Origin: Erythrobacter sp. YJ-T3-07
GTDB lineage: Bacteria; Pseudomonadota; Alphaproteobacteria; Sphingomonadales; Sphingomonadaceae
DNA length: 64,000 nucleotides
Reading direction: 5' to 3'
Assembly: GCF_015999305.1 (NCBI RefSeq)
Contig: NZ_JAEAGP010000001.1
Location: forward strand, 186,001-250,000
The translations under genes were made by a program, and so were the position numbers. Under the pieces are notes generated by a model. That model ran no database searches and was not told the origin of the DNA. It saw nothing but the letters and a program-made list of their open reading frames with translations. Shown here one piece after another: positions 46,228 to 55,729 of this stretch. The number at the start of each line of letters is the position of its first letter. Position 1 is the stretch's first letter.

Positions 46228-47253
46228 ATGCCCGGTCCTCTTCTCGATTGCCTGCGCGGCGAACGCGCCGAAAGCCCGCCCGTCTGGTTCATGCGCCAGG
46301 CAGGGCGATATTTGCCCGAATACCGCGCCTTGCGGGCCGACAAGGGCGGGTTCCTCGATCTGGTTTACGATAGCGAGGCGGCGTGCGAGGTAACCTTGCA
46401 GCCGATCCGCCGGTTCGGGTTCGACGGGGCGATCCTGTTTTCCGATATCCTGATCGTGCCGCATGCGATGGGGCAGAATCTCGAATTCCTCGCCGGCGAA
46501 GGGCCCAAGCTGAGTCCGCCGCTGGTCGAGAGCGAGCTTGCCGGGCTCAGCGTCGATCCCTCCCGCTACGACCCGGTCTACCAGACCGTGCGCTTGTGCC
46601 GGGAGCAGCTGGCACCCGATGTCACCATGCTCGGCTTTGCGGGAAGTCCGTGGACCGTGGCGACCTACATGATCGCGGGCGAGGGCAGCCGGGATCAGCA
46701 CGCGGCACGCGCGATGGCCTATGCCGATCCGGGCAAGGTCGAGGCGATCATCGGCGCGATCATCGAGCAGACCGTCGGTTATCTGCGCGGACAGATCGAC
46801 GCGGGCGCGGAGGCAGTGCAGCTGTTCGACAGCTGGGCAGGCAGTCTCGCTCCGGACGAGTTCGACCGCTGGGTGATCGAGCCCAACACGCGGATCGTGG
46901 CCGCGATCAAGGATAGCCATCCGGATATTCCGGTGATCGGTTTTCCCAAGGGTGCGGGCGAGAAGCTGCCTCGCTATGCGGAGCGGGCCGGGGTCGACGC
47001 GGTCGGCCTCGACGAAACGCTCGACCCCGAATGGGCGCATGCGGCGCTTCCCAAGGGCATGCCGGTGCAGGGCAATCTCGACCCGATGCTGTTGCTTGCC
47101 GGTGGCGATCGGCTGGACCGCACCATCCGGCATATCCTGTCGGCGCTGGCCGACCGGCCGCACGTGTTCAATCTGGGCCACGGAATCGACCGCCACACGC
47201 CGATCGCGCATGTCGAACATGCGCTGGGCGTGCTGCGCGATTGGCAGCGCTAG
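46228..47253 (+). CDS. hemE: Uroporphyrinogen decarboxylase
   Basis: 341 residues; it removes four carboxyl groups from uroporphyrinogen III in heme synthesis. The N-terminal signature RGERAESPPVWFMRQAGRYLPEYRALRA and the internal GFAGSPWTVATYMIAG are characteristic. TTAGG precedes the ATG at short spacing. As in Caulobacter it adjoins the proposed origin and is transcribed away from it. The hemJ gene follows after 22 bases. Confidence 0.97.
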   Translation: MPGPLLDCLRGERAESPPVWFMRQAGRYLPEYRALRADKGGFLDLVYDSEAACEVTLQPIRRFGFDGAILFSDILIVPHAMGQNLEFLAGEGPKLSPPLVESELAGLSVDPSRYDPVYQTVRLCREQLAPDVTMLGFAGSPWTVATYMIAGEGSRDQHAARAMAYADPGKVEAIIGAIIEQTVGYLRGQIDAGAEAVQLFDSWAGSLAPDEFDRWVIEPNTRIVAAIKDSHPDIPVIGFPKGAGEKLPRYAERAGVDAVGLDETLDPEWAHAALPKGMPVQGNLDPMLLLAGGDRLDRTIRHILSALADRPHVFNLGHGIDRHTPIAHVEHALGVLRDWQR

Positions 47254-47275
47254 GCAGAGCCGCTAAGGCAGCGTC

Positions 47276-47719
47276 ATGCAGGAAACGCTCAGCATGCTCT
47301 ATTTCTGGCTCAAGGCCGGGCACATCATCTTCATGGTGTTCTGGATGGCCGGCCTGTTCATTCTGCCGCGCCAGCTTGTCTACATGCACCCGAGCGCGCC
47401 CGGTTCGGCCGAGGAAACGCTGTGGGCGACGCGCACAGGCCAGCTTCGCAACATCATCCTGACCCCCAGCCTGATCGTCACCTGGGTGCTGGGCCTGACG
47501 CTGTCGATCACCATCGGCGCGTGGAGCGACGGGTGGTTCCACGCCAAGCTGTTTCTGGTGTTGCTGCTGACAGGCTATCACGGTTTCATGGTCGCGCTGT
47601 CGAAGAAGATGGCGCACGGCGAGCGACCGATGGAGGAAAAGCGGCTGCGCCTGTGGGGCGAAGTGCCTGCGCTGCTGCTCGCGCTGATCGTCGTTCTGGT
47701 GGTCGTAAAGCCGTTCTGA
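47276..47719 (+). CDS. hemJ: Protoporphyrinogen oxidase HemJ
   Basis: 147-residue four-helix membrane protein of the UPF0093/HemJ family that oxidises protoporphyrinogen IX. The conserved His is in WLKAGHIIFMVFWMAGLFILPR and the conserved Lys in FHAKLFLVLLLTGYHG. It lies 22 bases after hemE, so two heme-pathway genes form a unit. Confidence 0.9.
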   Translation: MQETLSMLYFWLKAGHIIFMVFWMAGLFILPRQLVYMHPSAPGSAEETLWATRTGQLRNIILTPSLIVTWVLGLTLSITIGAWSDGWFHAKLFLVLLLTGYHGFMVALSKKMAHGERPMEEKRLRLWGEVPALLLALIVVLVVVKPF

Positions 47720-47745
47720 TCGGGAAATTCGTGGGCCAAGGTCGA

Positions 47746-47774
47746 TTGACCTGCGCTGCGGACCGACCTATTTC
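47746..47774 (+). promoter_or_regulatory. Possible rho promoter and leader
   Basis: TTGACC (47746-47751) and TATTTC (47769-47774) are spaced by 17 bases. Transcription would begin near 47781, giving a ~100-base leader before ATG 47882. Just downstream is the perfect palindrome GACCCGGCCGGGTC (47782-47795) and a CGGCA/TGCCG stem at 47801-47813. Consensus match only; the -10 fit is weak. Confidence 0.35.
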
Positions 47775-47881
47775 GTGAAGCGACCCGGCCGGGTCCCTGT
47801 CGGCATCCTGCCGAACACCATCCATGCTTTCTCCAAGCCCTTACGGTGATGGCCGGCCGCATTCTTTCGGACTAAAAATCT

Positions 47882-49147
<1,266 letters not shown>

Positions 49148-49151
49148 GATC

Positions 49152-49670
49152 ATGCGCCGCGCCGTCGTTACCGGGGCGCCGGGGTCGGGCAAGTCGACCC
49201 TGCTGGCCGAGGTGGCAAGGCGCGGTGTCGCCATAGGGGAGGAGGTCGCACGGGCGATCCTCCAGGCTCCCGGTGGCATGGCTATGCGTGCGGAGCGGCC
49301 AACCGACTTCGCGCTCGCCATGCTGGAGGCGCAGCGCGCCTCGTGGGATCGTGCAGGGGAGGGCGATGCCCCGATCCTGTTCGATCGCGGCTTTGCCGAT
49401 ATCGTCGGTTTCCTGACGCTCGAAGAGCTGCCAGTGCCGCCCGCGATCGACGCGGCGTGCCGCGACTACCGATACGAAGGCCCGGTCTTCCATGCACCGC
49501 CCTGGCGCCAGATTTACCGACAGGACGACGAGCGCATCCAGAGCTGGGAAGAAGCGGTCGAAAGCGATGCGGCGGTGCTCGGCGCGTGGCGCGATTACGG
49601 GTACAGCCCGATCACGCTGCCCTTCGCCGACCCCGCCGCCCGCGCGGATTTCGTCATCGAGAGGCTATGA
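49152..49670 (+). CDS. AAA-family ATPase/kinase-like protein
   Basis: 172 residues with P-loop GAPGSGKSTLLAEVARRG at the N-terminus and a DRGFADIVGFL segment resembling a Walker B/LID-side motif, as in AAA_28 small kinase-like proteins. The C-terminal DYGYSPITLPFADPAARADFVIERL is typical of these. The substrate is unknown. It starts four bases after rho and overlaps the convergent NTF2-like gene by six bases at the 3' end. Confidence 0.8.
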   Translation: MRRAVVTGAPGSGKSTLLAEVARRGVAIGEEVARAILQAPGGMAMRAERPTDFALAMLEAQRASWDRAGEGDAPILFDRGFADIVGFLTLEELPVPPAIDAACRDYRYEGPVFHAPPWRQIYRQDDERIQSWEEAVESDAAVLGAWRDYGYSPITLPFADPAARADFVIERL

Positions 49671-50066
49671 GGCGGACGCTTTTTCCAACTGCGCCGCCAT
49701 CATTTCCCAGACCTTGTTCACCGCCTTGATCGGGCGGATCATCACCTTGAAATCGGCAATCTTGCCCGCCTCGTCGAAGCGGATGATATCGACCCCGTTC
49801 ACCTGGATGCCGTCGAGCACGCAGGTGAATTCCAGCATCACGTTCTGCCCGTCGACCAGTTCGCGCACATAGCGAAACTCGCCCTGGCCCAGCGTCGCTG
49901 CGGCGGCGCTCAGATAGGAAACCACCAGCGCACGCCCTTCCTGCGGGGTGTGGACAACAGGCGAGTGAAATACCGCGTCTTCTGCCACCAACCGCGCCAG
50001 ACGTTCCGGGTCCGGCGCGGTGGCGAGCGTGTGCCATTCGGCGAGGCTTTGCTGGGTGGGCGTCAT
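49665..50066 (-). CDS. NTF2/SnoaL-like protein
   Basis: 133 residues, a cone-fold single-domain protein: LAEWHTLATAPDPERLARLVAEDAVFHSPVVHTP and the C-terminal GVDIIRFDEAGKIADFKVMIRPI. Function is unknown; some relatives are isomerases or hydratases. ATG 50066 overlaps the dienelactone hydrolase stop (ATGA), so the two are co-expressed, interrupting the plus-strand origin cluster. Confidence 0.82.
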   Translation of the reverse strand: MTPTQQSLAEWHTLATAPDPERLARLVAEDAVFHSPVVHTPQEGRALVVSYLSAAAATLGQGEFRYVRELVDGQNVMLEFTCVLDGIQVNGVDIIRFDEAGKIADFKVMIRPIKAVNKVWEMMAAQLEKASAS

Positions 50067-50758
50067 CCCAGATGCTCGGCAAAGAAGGCCATCGTGCGCT
50101 TGTCGGCGAGCTGCGCGTTCTCTTCGTTGCGACGCTTGCCGAACTGGGTGGCGAAGCCGTGGTCCATCCCTTCGTAATCGTGGAGCGTGACCTTGGGGTG
50201 GTCGTCCAGTCCTTCGTGCATGGCCTTCTGAGTCTCCTTGTCGACGAAACCGTCCTCGGTCGGGATGTGGAGCATCAGCGGGTTGGAGATGGCGTGCTTC
50301 TCACGCAGCAGCCCGTCCACGCCGACCGCGTAATAACCCACGCTGGCGTCGGCATCGGTCCGCGCAGCAGTCATGTACGCAAGCCGCCCGCCGAGGCAGT
50401 AGCCGACCGCGCCGACCTTCTTGCCCGACTTCTGCCGCGCCCATTTGATCGTCGCCTCGATGTCGCGGACGCCTTTGTCCTGATCGAACTTGCCCATCAG
50501 ATCGAGCGCCTTCTGGAACTCGGGCTCGATATCGGGGTCGAGCTCGATCCCTTCGCCCAGCTGCCAGAACAGGTCGGGCGCGACCGCCAGATAGCCGGCC
50601 TCGGCCAGCAGGTCGCACTTGCGACGGATGCCCGCATTCACGCCGAAGATTTCCTGAATGACCACGATTGCCGCGCGTGGCTCGCCTTCGGGCTGCGCGA
50701 CATAGGCCATGAAGTCCTTGTCCCCTTCGAGGGTGGTGATCCGTGTCGTCTCGCTCAT
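50063..50758 (-). CDS. Dienelactone hydrolase family protein
   Basis: 231 residues from ATG 50758. Alpha/beta hydrolase with VVIQEIFGVNAGIRRKCDLLAEAGYLAVAPDLF, the nucleophile Cys in VGYCLGGRLAY, an acidic residue in PTEDGFVDKE and the catalytic His in YEGMDHGFAT. It likely hydrolyses a lactone or ester; the true substrate is not readable. It is divergent from the DUF6489 gene. Confidence 0.9.
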   Translation of the reverse strand: MSETTRITTLEGDKDFMAYVAQPEGEPRAAIVVIQEIFGVNAGIRRKCDLLAEAGYLAVAPDLFWQLGEGIELDPDIEPEFQKALDLMGKFDQDKGVRDIEATIKWARQKSGKKVGAVGYCLGGRLAYMTAARTDADASVGYYAVGVDGLLREKHAISNPLMLHIPTEDGFVDKETQKAMHEGLDDHPKVTLHDYEGMDHGFATQFGKRRNEENAQLADKRTMAFFAEHLG

Positions 50759-50850
50759 CGAAATGCTCCAGTCCTTGGTCGATCCGTGCGCTTGCGCGCT
50801 GGCTTTGCGCAGCCCACATAGCCTGCACGAGAGGTAACGGAGAACCCCCG

Positions 50851-51114
50851 ATGAAGGTCCACGTGGAAATCGACTGCACGCCCGAGGAAGCACGCGCCTT
50901 CATGGGCCTGCCCGATCTCTCCCGCGCGCAGGCTGCCTATTCGGAAGGCATGGAGAAGGCGATGCGCGGCGTTTCCAACCCCGACCAGTTGCAGGAGCTT
51001 GCCCGATCGATGGCTCCGATGGGGCAGGCGGGGCTGAAGATGTTCCAGGCCTTCATGGAGACCAGCGCGGCCAACATGGGCCGCAAGGGCGGCGAGACGA
51101 AAACTGGCGACTGA
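50851..51114 (+). CDS. DUF6489 family protein
   Basis: 87 residues from ATG 50851. MKVHVEIDCTPEEARAFMGLPDL and AMAPMGQAGLKMFQAFMETSAANMG-like sequence are characteristic of a small alphaproteobacterial family that often precedes mnmE; function unknown. The start region contains a CACGTG-centred site (50855-50870) weakly resembling parS (10/16). The mnmE frame begins around its stop codon. Confidence 0.75.
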   Translation: MKVHVEIDCTPEEARAFMGLPDLSRAQAAYSEGMEKAMRGVSNPDQLQELARSMAPMGQAGLKMFQAFMETSAANMGRKGGETKTGD

Positions 51115-52393
51115 CACGCGCGACACGATCTTTGCGCTGTCTTCGGGCGCGCCGCCTTGCGGTGTCGCCGTCATCCGCGTGTCCGGTCCCGGTGCCGCAG
51201 AGGCGCTGACCCGGCTTGCAGGCCCGCTGCCGACGCCTCGCCGTGCGAGCCTGCGGCAGATTGCCGACCCCGATCGGGGCTGGCTCGACGAGGCTCTGGT
51301 GCTGTGGTTTCCCGGCCCGAATACCGCCACCGGTGAAGACTGCGCCGAGATCCACTGCCACGGCGGACGAGCGGTGATTCGCGCGATCGAAACAGCGCTT
51401 GAGACAGGGTGTGGCTTGCGCCGTGCAGAGGCGGGGGAGTTCACCCGCCGCGCCTTCCTCAACGGCCGGATGGACCTGCTTGAGGCGGAGGCGCTGGGCG
51501 ACATTCTCTCCGCCGAGACCGAGTTGCAGCGAGCCGTGCTCGCCAGTTCGGCGGGTGGGGCAGCCTCTTCGCGGTTGGCCGAATGGCGGGAGGAAGTGCT
51601 GGCCGCGTCCGCAGCGGTCGAGCAGGAGCTCGATTTTTCGGACGACGACCAGGGCGATCTTGCGCCCGCGCCGTGGCGCGGTGCGCTGGAAGAGATTGGC
51701 GCCCAGATGGATCAATGGCTCGCCACACCTTCGGCGGATCGTTTGCGTGACGGCTTGCGGATGGTGCTCGCCGGGCCCCCTAATGCGGGCAAGTCGAGCC
51801 TGTTCAACGCTATTCTCGACGAAGCGGCAGCCATCGTCTCGCCGATCGCGGGGACGACCCGCGATGCGATCGAACGCCCGATCGCGCTGGGCGGTGTGCC
51901 CTTCCTGCTGGTCGATACGGCTGGCCTGCGGGGCGAGGGTGCGGACGAAATCGAGCAACTCGGCATCATGCGTGCGGAAGGCGAGTTGGGCCGGGCCGAC
52001 ATCATCCTGTGGTTGGGGCCGGAGGGTGAGGGCCCTGCGGAGGTGCTGGAGGTTGCCAGCATGAGCGATCTTGAGGGCGCTACGCGAAAGGGGGAGGGTG
52101 CGTTTCACGTGTCCTCGACGACTCGTGATGGACTGGCCGATCTGATCGCGCATCTGGTCGCGCTGGGTCGTGAGCGCTTGCCCAAGCCTGGTCAGGTGGC
52201 GGTCTCGCGGCGGCAGAAAGAGCGGCTGGCGGACGCGCGCGAGTCGATTCGCCGGGCGGCAGGCGAGGACGATTTGCTGATCGCCGGTGAGGCACTGCGG
52301 CAGGCACGTCACGCGATGGATGCAATGCTGGGCACAGTTGCGACCGAAGACATGCTCGACGCGCTGTTTGGACGCTTCTGCATCGGCAAGTGA
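51104..52393 (+). CDS. mnmE: tRNA modification GTPase MnmE, non-standard start
   Basis: With MnmG it installs the cmnm5 group on U34 of tRNA. The conserved N-terminus [22 protein letters not shown] begins at 51122, but the frame has no ATG, GTG or TTG before 51179. The nearest candidates are CTG 51104 (used here) or ACG 51116. G1 GPPNAGKS, G2 GTTRD and G3 DTAGL are intact, while the G4 NKxD position reads SMSD. The C-terminal FCIGK is complete. The parS site begins immediately after the stop. Confidence 0.85.
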   Translation: MATDTRDTIFALSSGAPPCGVAVIRVSGPGAAEALTRLAGPLPTPRRASLRQIADPDRGWLDEALVLWFPGPNTATGEDCAEIHCHGGRAVIRAIETALETGCGLRRAEAGEFTRRAFLNGRMDLLEAEALGDILSAETELQRAVLASSAGGAASSRLAEWREEVLAASAAVEQELDFSDDDQGDLAPAPWRGALEEIGAQMDQWLATPSADRLRDGLRMVLAGPPNAGKSSLFNAILDEAAAIVSPIAGTTRDAIERPIALGGVPFLLVDTAGLRGEGADEIEQLGIMRAEGELGRADIILWLGPEGEGPAEVLEVASMSDLEGATRKGEGAFHVSSTTRDGLADLIAHLVALGRERLPKPGQVAVSRRQKERLADARESIRRAAGEDDLLIAGEALRQARHAMDAMLGTVATEDMLDALFGRFCIGK

Positions 52394-52409
52394 TGTTCCA
52401 CGTGGAACA
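52394..52409. promoter_or_regulatory. parS: parS site 1 (mnmE-mnmG intergenic)
   Basis: TGTTCCACGTGGAACA, a perfect 16-bp palindrome, 14/16 to the ParB consensus TGTTTCACGTGAAACA. It begins at the base after the mnmE stop codon. It is expected to load ParB encoded 3.3 kb downstream. Confidence 0.9.
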
Positions 52410-52455
52410 TTGCTCCCTCTGGCGAGAGCGACAGAGCGCGCCTATAGGAGCGCGC

Positions 52456-54315
52456 ATGCAACATTATCCGATTATCGTCATCGGCGGTGGTCACGCCGGC
52501 GTGGAAGCGGCCTGCATCGCCGCGCGCATGGGCGTGCGCGTGGGCCTGGTCACGATGGACGCCAGCAAGATCGGCGCAATGAGCTGCAACCCGGCGATCG
52601 GCGGGCTGGGCAAGGGCCATCTGGTGCGCGAGGTCGATGCTTTCGACGGTGTGCTTGGCCGGGCGGCGGATGCGGGCGCGATCCACTACCGCATGCTCAA
52701 CCGGTCCAAGGGAAGCGCGGTCTGGGGACCGCGCGTACAGGCCGACCGCAAACTGTTCGGTGCAGCTGTGCGTGCGCAGGTCGCGGCGGAAGAAACGCTC
52801 GACGTGATCGCGGGCGAGGCGGCGGCGCTGCTGCTGGACGGCGAGCGGGTCGCCGGAGTCGAACTGGCGGACGGAACGCGAATCAAATGCGAAGCCGCTA
52901 TCCTGTGCACCGGCACGTTCCTGGGTGGCGTTCTGTTCCGGGGAGAGGAGACCTTCGTCGGCGGGCGCGTGGGCGAGGGTTCGGCCGCACGGCTTGCAGC
53001 CCAACTGCGCGAGACGGCTCTTCCGATGGCACGATTGAAGACGGGGACGCCGCCCCGGCTCGACGGGCGAACGATCGACTGGTCGCGGCTCGACGAGCAG
53101 CCGTCCGACGACGAATTGTGGACCATGTCGCCGCTTTCACGTGGACGAGCCAACCCGCAGATATTCTGCGCGATCACCCGGACCAATGCGCGCTCGCATG
53201 AGATCATCCGCGCGAACCTCTCGCGCTCCCCGCTCTATTCGGGTGCGATCGGTGCGCAGGGGCCGCGCTATTGCCCCTCTATCGAGGACAAGATCGACCG
53301 CTTCGGCGATCGCGATGGGCACCAAATCTTTCTTGAGCCGGAGGGGCTGGATACGCCGCTGGTCTATCCCAACGGCATCAGCACCTCGCTGCCGGTCGAT
53401 GTGCAGGAGGACTTTCTCCGCGCGATCGACGGGTTGGAGCAGGTCCGGGTGATCGAACCGGGCTACGCAGTCGAATACGACCACGTCGATCCGCGCTCGC
53501 TCGACCGGTGGTTGCAGATGCGGTCTTTGCCGAGGCTTTATTGCGCGGGACAGATCAACGGCACCACCGGCTATGAAGAAGCGGCTGCACAGGGGCTCGT
53601 CGCCGGTTTGCACGCCGCATCGAGTGTTCTGGGGCGCGATGCGCCGGCGCTCGATCGTGCGAACAGCTATATTGCGGTGATGGTCGACGACCTCACGCTG
53701 CATGGGGTGACCGAGCCCTATCGCATGCTTACCGCGCGTGCGGAGTATCGCCTCCGGTTGCGCGCCAACAATGCAGGCACCCGGCTCACCCCAATGGCTA
53801 TCGAAGCGGGCTGTGTTCACGTGGAACGGCGCGCGTGGCTCGAGGCACGGGCCGAGGCGCGGGAAGCGGTAGCGAGTGCGTTGGCCGAGCAATGTGGCCC
53901 CGCGCAGATGCGCGCGCTCGGCTTTGGAGCCACGGATGACGCGGGGCGGCAGCCCTTGCGGGATTGGACTCGCTTCCCTGGCATCGATCTTTCCGCACTC
54001 CAGTATGCCGGGCTTGTTCCACGTGAAACGGACCCGACCTTGCTGGAAGAGATCGGCGAAGACCTGCACTATGCTCCCTATATCGCGCGCCAGGATGCCG
54101 AATTGCGCGAGCTGCGGGCCAACGAGCAGGTCGCGCTCGCACCTAATTTTCCATTCTCCCAGGTTCCCGGCCTCTCGAACGAGATGGTCGAGCGCCTTTC
54201 ACGTGTACGGCCGGACAGCCTTGCGCAGGCGGGCCGCGTTGCGGGGATTACGCCTGCGGCAATGGCGGCGCTGCTGGTTTACGCACGCAAATATCACGAG
54301 AGCCGCGCCGCATGA
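52456..54315 (+). CDS. mnmG: tRNA uridine 5-carboxymethylaminomethyl modification enzyme MnmG
   Basis: 619 residues from ATG 52456 with AGGAG upstream; the longer frame from 52390 would read through parS and is rejected. The FAD-binding [10 protein letters not shown] is at the N-terminus, with [22 protein letters not shown] and [17 protein letters not shown] as GidA signatures. The partner of MnmE. One strong and several weak parS sites lie inside the gene. It overlaps rsmG (ATGA). Confidence 0.97.
   Translation: MQHYPIIVIGGGHAGVEAACIAARMGVRVGLVTMDASKIGAMSCNPAIGGLGKGHLVREVDAFDGVLGRAADAGAIHYRMLNRSKGSAVWGPRVQADRKLFGAAVRAQVAAEETLDVIAGEAAALLLDGERVAGVELADGTRIKCEAAILCTGTFLGGVLFRGEETFVGGRVGEGSAARLAAQLRETALPMARLKTGTPPRLDGRTIDWSRLDEQPSDDELWTMSPLSRGRANPQIFCAITRTNARSHEIIRANLSRSPLYSGAIGAQGPRYCPSIEDKIDRFGDRDGHQIFLEPEGLDTPLVYPNGISTSLPVDVQEDFLRAIDGLEQVRVIEPGYAVEYDHVDPRSLDRWLQMRSLPRLYCAGQINGTTGYEEAAAQGLVAGLHAASSVLGRDAPALDRANSYIAVMVDDLTLHGVTEPYRMLTARAEYRLRLRANNAGTRLTPMAIEAGCVHVERRAWLEARAEAREAVASALAEQCGPAQMRALGFGATDDAGRQPLRDWTRFPGIDLSALQYAGLVPRETDPTLLEEIGEDLHYAPYIARQDAELRELRANEQVALAPNFPFSQVPGLSNEMVERLSRVRPDSLAQAGRVAGITPAAMAALLVYARKYHESRAA
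54015..54030. promoter_or_regulatory. parS: parS site 2 (within mnmG)
   Basis: TGTTCCACGTGAAACG, 14/16 to the consensus. It lies within the mnmG coding sequence and is read there as the residues Leu-Val-Pro-Arg-Glu-Thr. Confidence 0.8.
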
Positions 54316-54953
54316 TGATCGAGACAGAGGAAGATGCGAAAGCCTTTGTGGCCGAGCGTTGCTCCGACACCGCGTTCGCCAAGCTGGAGAAATTCGTCGC
54401 CAAATTGCGAATCGAGGCCGAGCACCAGAACCTGATCTCACGCTCGACGATGGACAGCGTCTGGCAGCGCCACGTCGCGGATAGCGCGCAGTTGCTCGAC
54501 CATGTTCCACGTGAAACATCGGGACCATGGCTCGATATTGGCACCGGGGCGGGCTTCCCGGGCATCGTCACCGCTATTATGAGACCGGACCTGCCGCATG
54601 TACTTTGTGAACCAAGGGCAAAACGCGTCACGTGGCTCGAGCGGATGGCCAGTCTGGCCGAGCTGGGGAATTGCCGTGTCGCTGGCAGTCGAGTCGAGAA
54701 GGTGGAGACCTTCGCCGCAGGTGTCATCAGCGCACGTGCCTGCGCGTCACTGAAGGATCTCATCAGCTTGTCCGCACGCTTTTCCACCGACGGCACGCAT
54801 TGGGTCTTGCCCAAAGGCAGGTCGGCGGCGCAGGAAAGGGATGAGCTTGATTCTCAGCAGCGCGCAATGTTTCACGTGGAACAATCGCTCACCAGTCGCG
54901 ACGCTGCGATCCTGGTTGGCAAAGGCCGGCCCAAAGGCGGGAGCAGACAATGA
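54312..54953 (+). CDS. rsmG: 16S rRNA (guanine-527-N7) methyltransferase RsmG
   Basis: 213 residues. [26 protein letters not shown] and the SAM motif [13 protein letters not shown] are diagnostic. It methylates G527 of 16S rRNA. ATG 54312 overlaps the mnmG stop; a second ATG follows directly at 54315. Two strong parS sites are embedded in the coding sequence. Its end overlaps parA (ATGA). Confidence 0.95.
   Translation: MMIETEEDAKAFVAERCSDTAFAKLEKFVAKLRIEAEHQNLISRSTMDSVWQRHVADSAQLLDHVPRETSGPWLDIGTGAGFPGIVTAIMRPDLPHVLCEPRAKRVTWLERMASLAELGNCRVAGSRVEKVETFAAGVISARACASLKDLISLSARFSTDGTHWVLPKGRSAAQERDELDSQQRAMFHVEQSLTSRDAAILVGKGRPKGGSRQ
54503..54518. promoter_or_regulatory. parS: parS site 3 (within rsmG)
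   Basis: TGTTCCACGTGAAACA, 15/16 to the consensus and a full match to the degenerate form TGTTNCACGTGAAACA. It is one of the two best sites. Confidence 0.92.
54868..54883. promoter_or_regulatory. parS: parS site 4 (end of rsmG, 67 bp before parA)
   Basis: TGTTTCACGTGGAACA, 15/16 to the consensus. It lies 67 bp upstream of the parA ATG, so ParB bound here could also influence parAB transcription. Confidence 0.92.
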
Positions 54954-55729
54954 TCCGCATCGCAATTGCCAACCAGAAGGGCGGCGTGGGCAAGACCACC
55001 ACCGCGATCAATATCGCGACCGCCATCGCAGCGACCGGCTGGCGGACGCTTCTGATCGACCTCGATCCGCAGGGAAATGCCTCGACCGGGCTCGGTATTC
55101 CCAGCCGGGACCGCGAGGATTCGACCTACGACCTGCTGATGGAGGAAGCGACCGTTGCGCAGTGCACGCTGAAAACGCGCATTCCCAATCTCGATATCAT
55201 CCCCGCAACTCAGGATCTGAGCGGCGCAGAGGTCGAGCTGGTTGCGGAGGGTGACCGGGTCGAGCGGCTCAAGAAGGCACTGGCGAATGCCGATCATCAT
55301 TACGATGTCTGCTTCATCGACTGCCCGCCATCGCTCGGTCTGCTGACGCTCAACGCGCTTAGCGCGGCCGATTCGCTGATGGTCCCGCTGCAGTGCGAGT
55401 TCTTCGCGCTCGAAGGGCTCAGCCAGCTGCTCCAGACCGTCGAGCGCGTGCAGCAGGGGATCAATCCCTCGCTCAATATTATCGGCGTGACACTGACCAT
55501 GTTCGATCGGCGCAACCGGCTGACCGATGCTGTCGCCGAGGACGTTCGCGAATGTCTCGGCGGGCTGGTCTTCGATACCGTGATCCCGCGCAATGTCCGC
55601 CTGTCGGAAGCCCCCAGCCACGGGTTACCGGCATTGATCTACGACCACTCCTGCGCGGGCAGCCGCGCTTACATGGCGCTTGCCCGTGAACTGCTCGGCC
55701 GGATGCCCCTGGAAAGGAAAGCCGCATGA
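54950..55729 (+). CDS. parA: Chromosome partitioning ATPase ParA
   Basis: 259 residues. Deviant Walker A KGGVGKTT at residues ~11-18 with the signature Lys, IDLDPQGNASTGLG and DCPPSLGLLTLNAL. It moves ParB-parS complexes during segregation. The short N-terminus without an added DNA-binding domain marks it as a chromosomal type Ib-like ParA. It overlaps rsmG and parB by ATGA on both sides. Confidence 0.97.
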   Translation: MIRIAIANQKGGVGKTTTAINIATAIAATGWRTLLIDLDPQGNASTGLGIPSRDREDSTYDLLMEEATVAQCTLKTRIPNLDIIPATQDLSGAEVELVAEGDRVERLKKALANADHHYDVCFIDCPPSLGLLTLNALSAADSLMVPLQCEFFALEGLSQLLQTVERVQQGINPSLNIIGVTLTMFDRRNRLTDAVAEDVRECLGGLVFDTVIPRNVRLSEAPSHGLPALIYDHSCAGSRAYMALARELLGRMPLERKAA

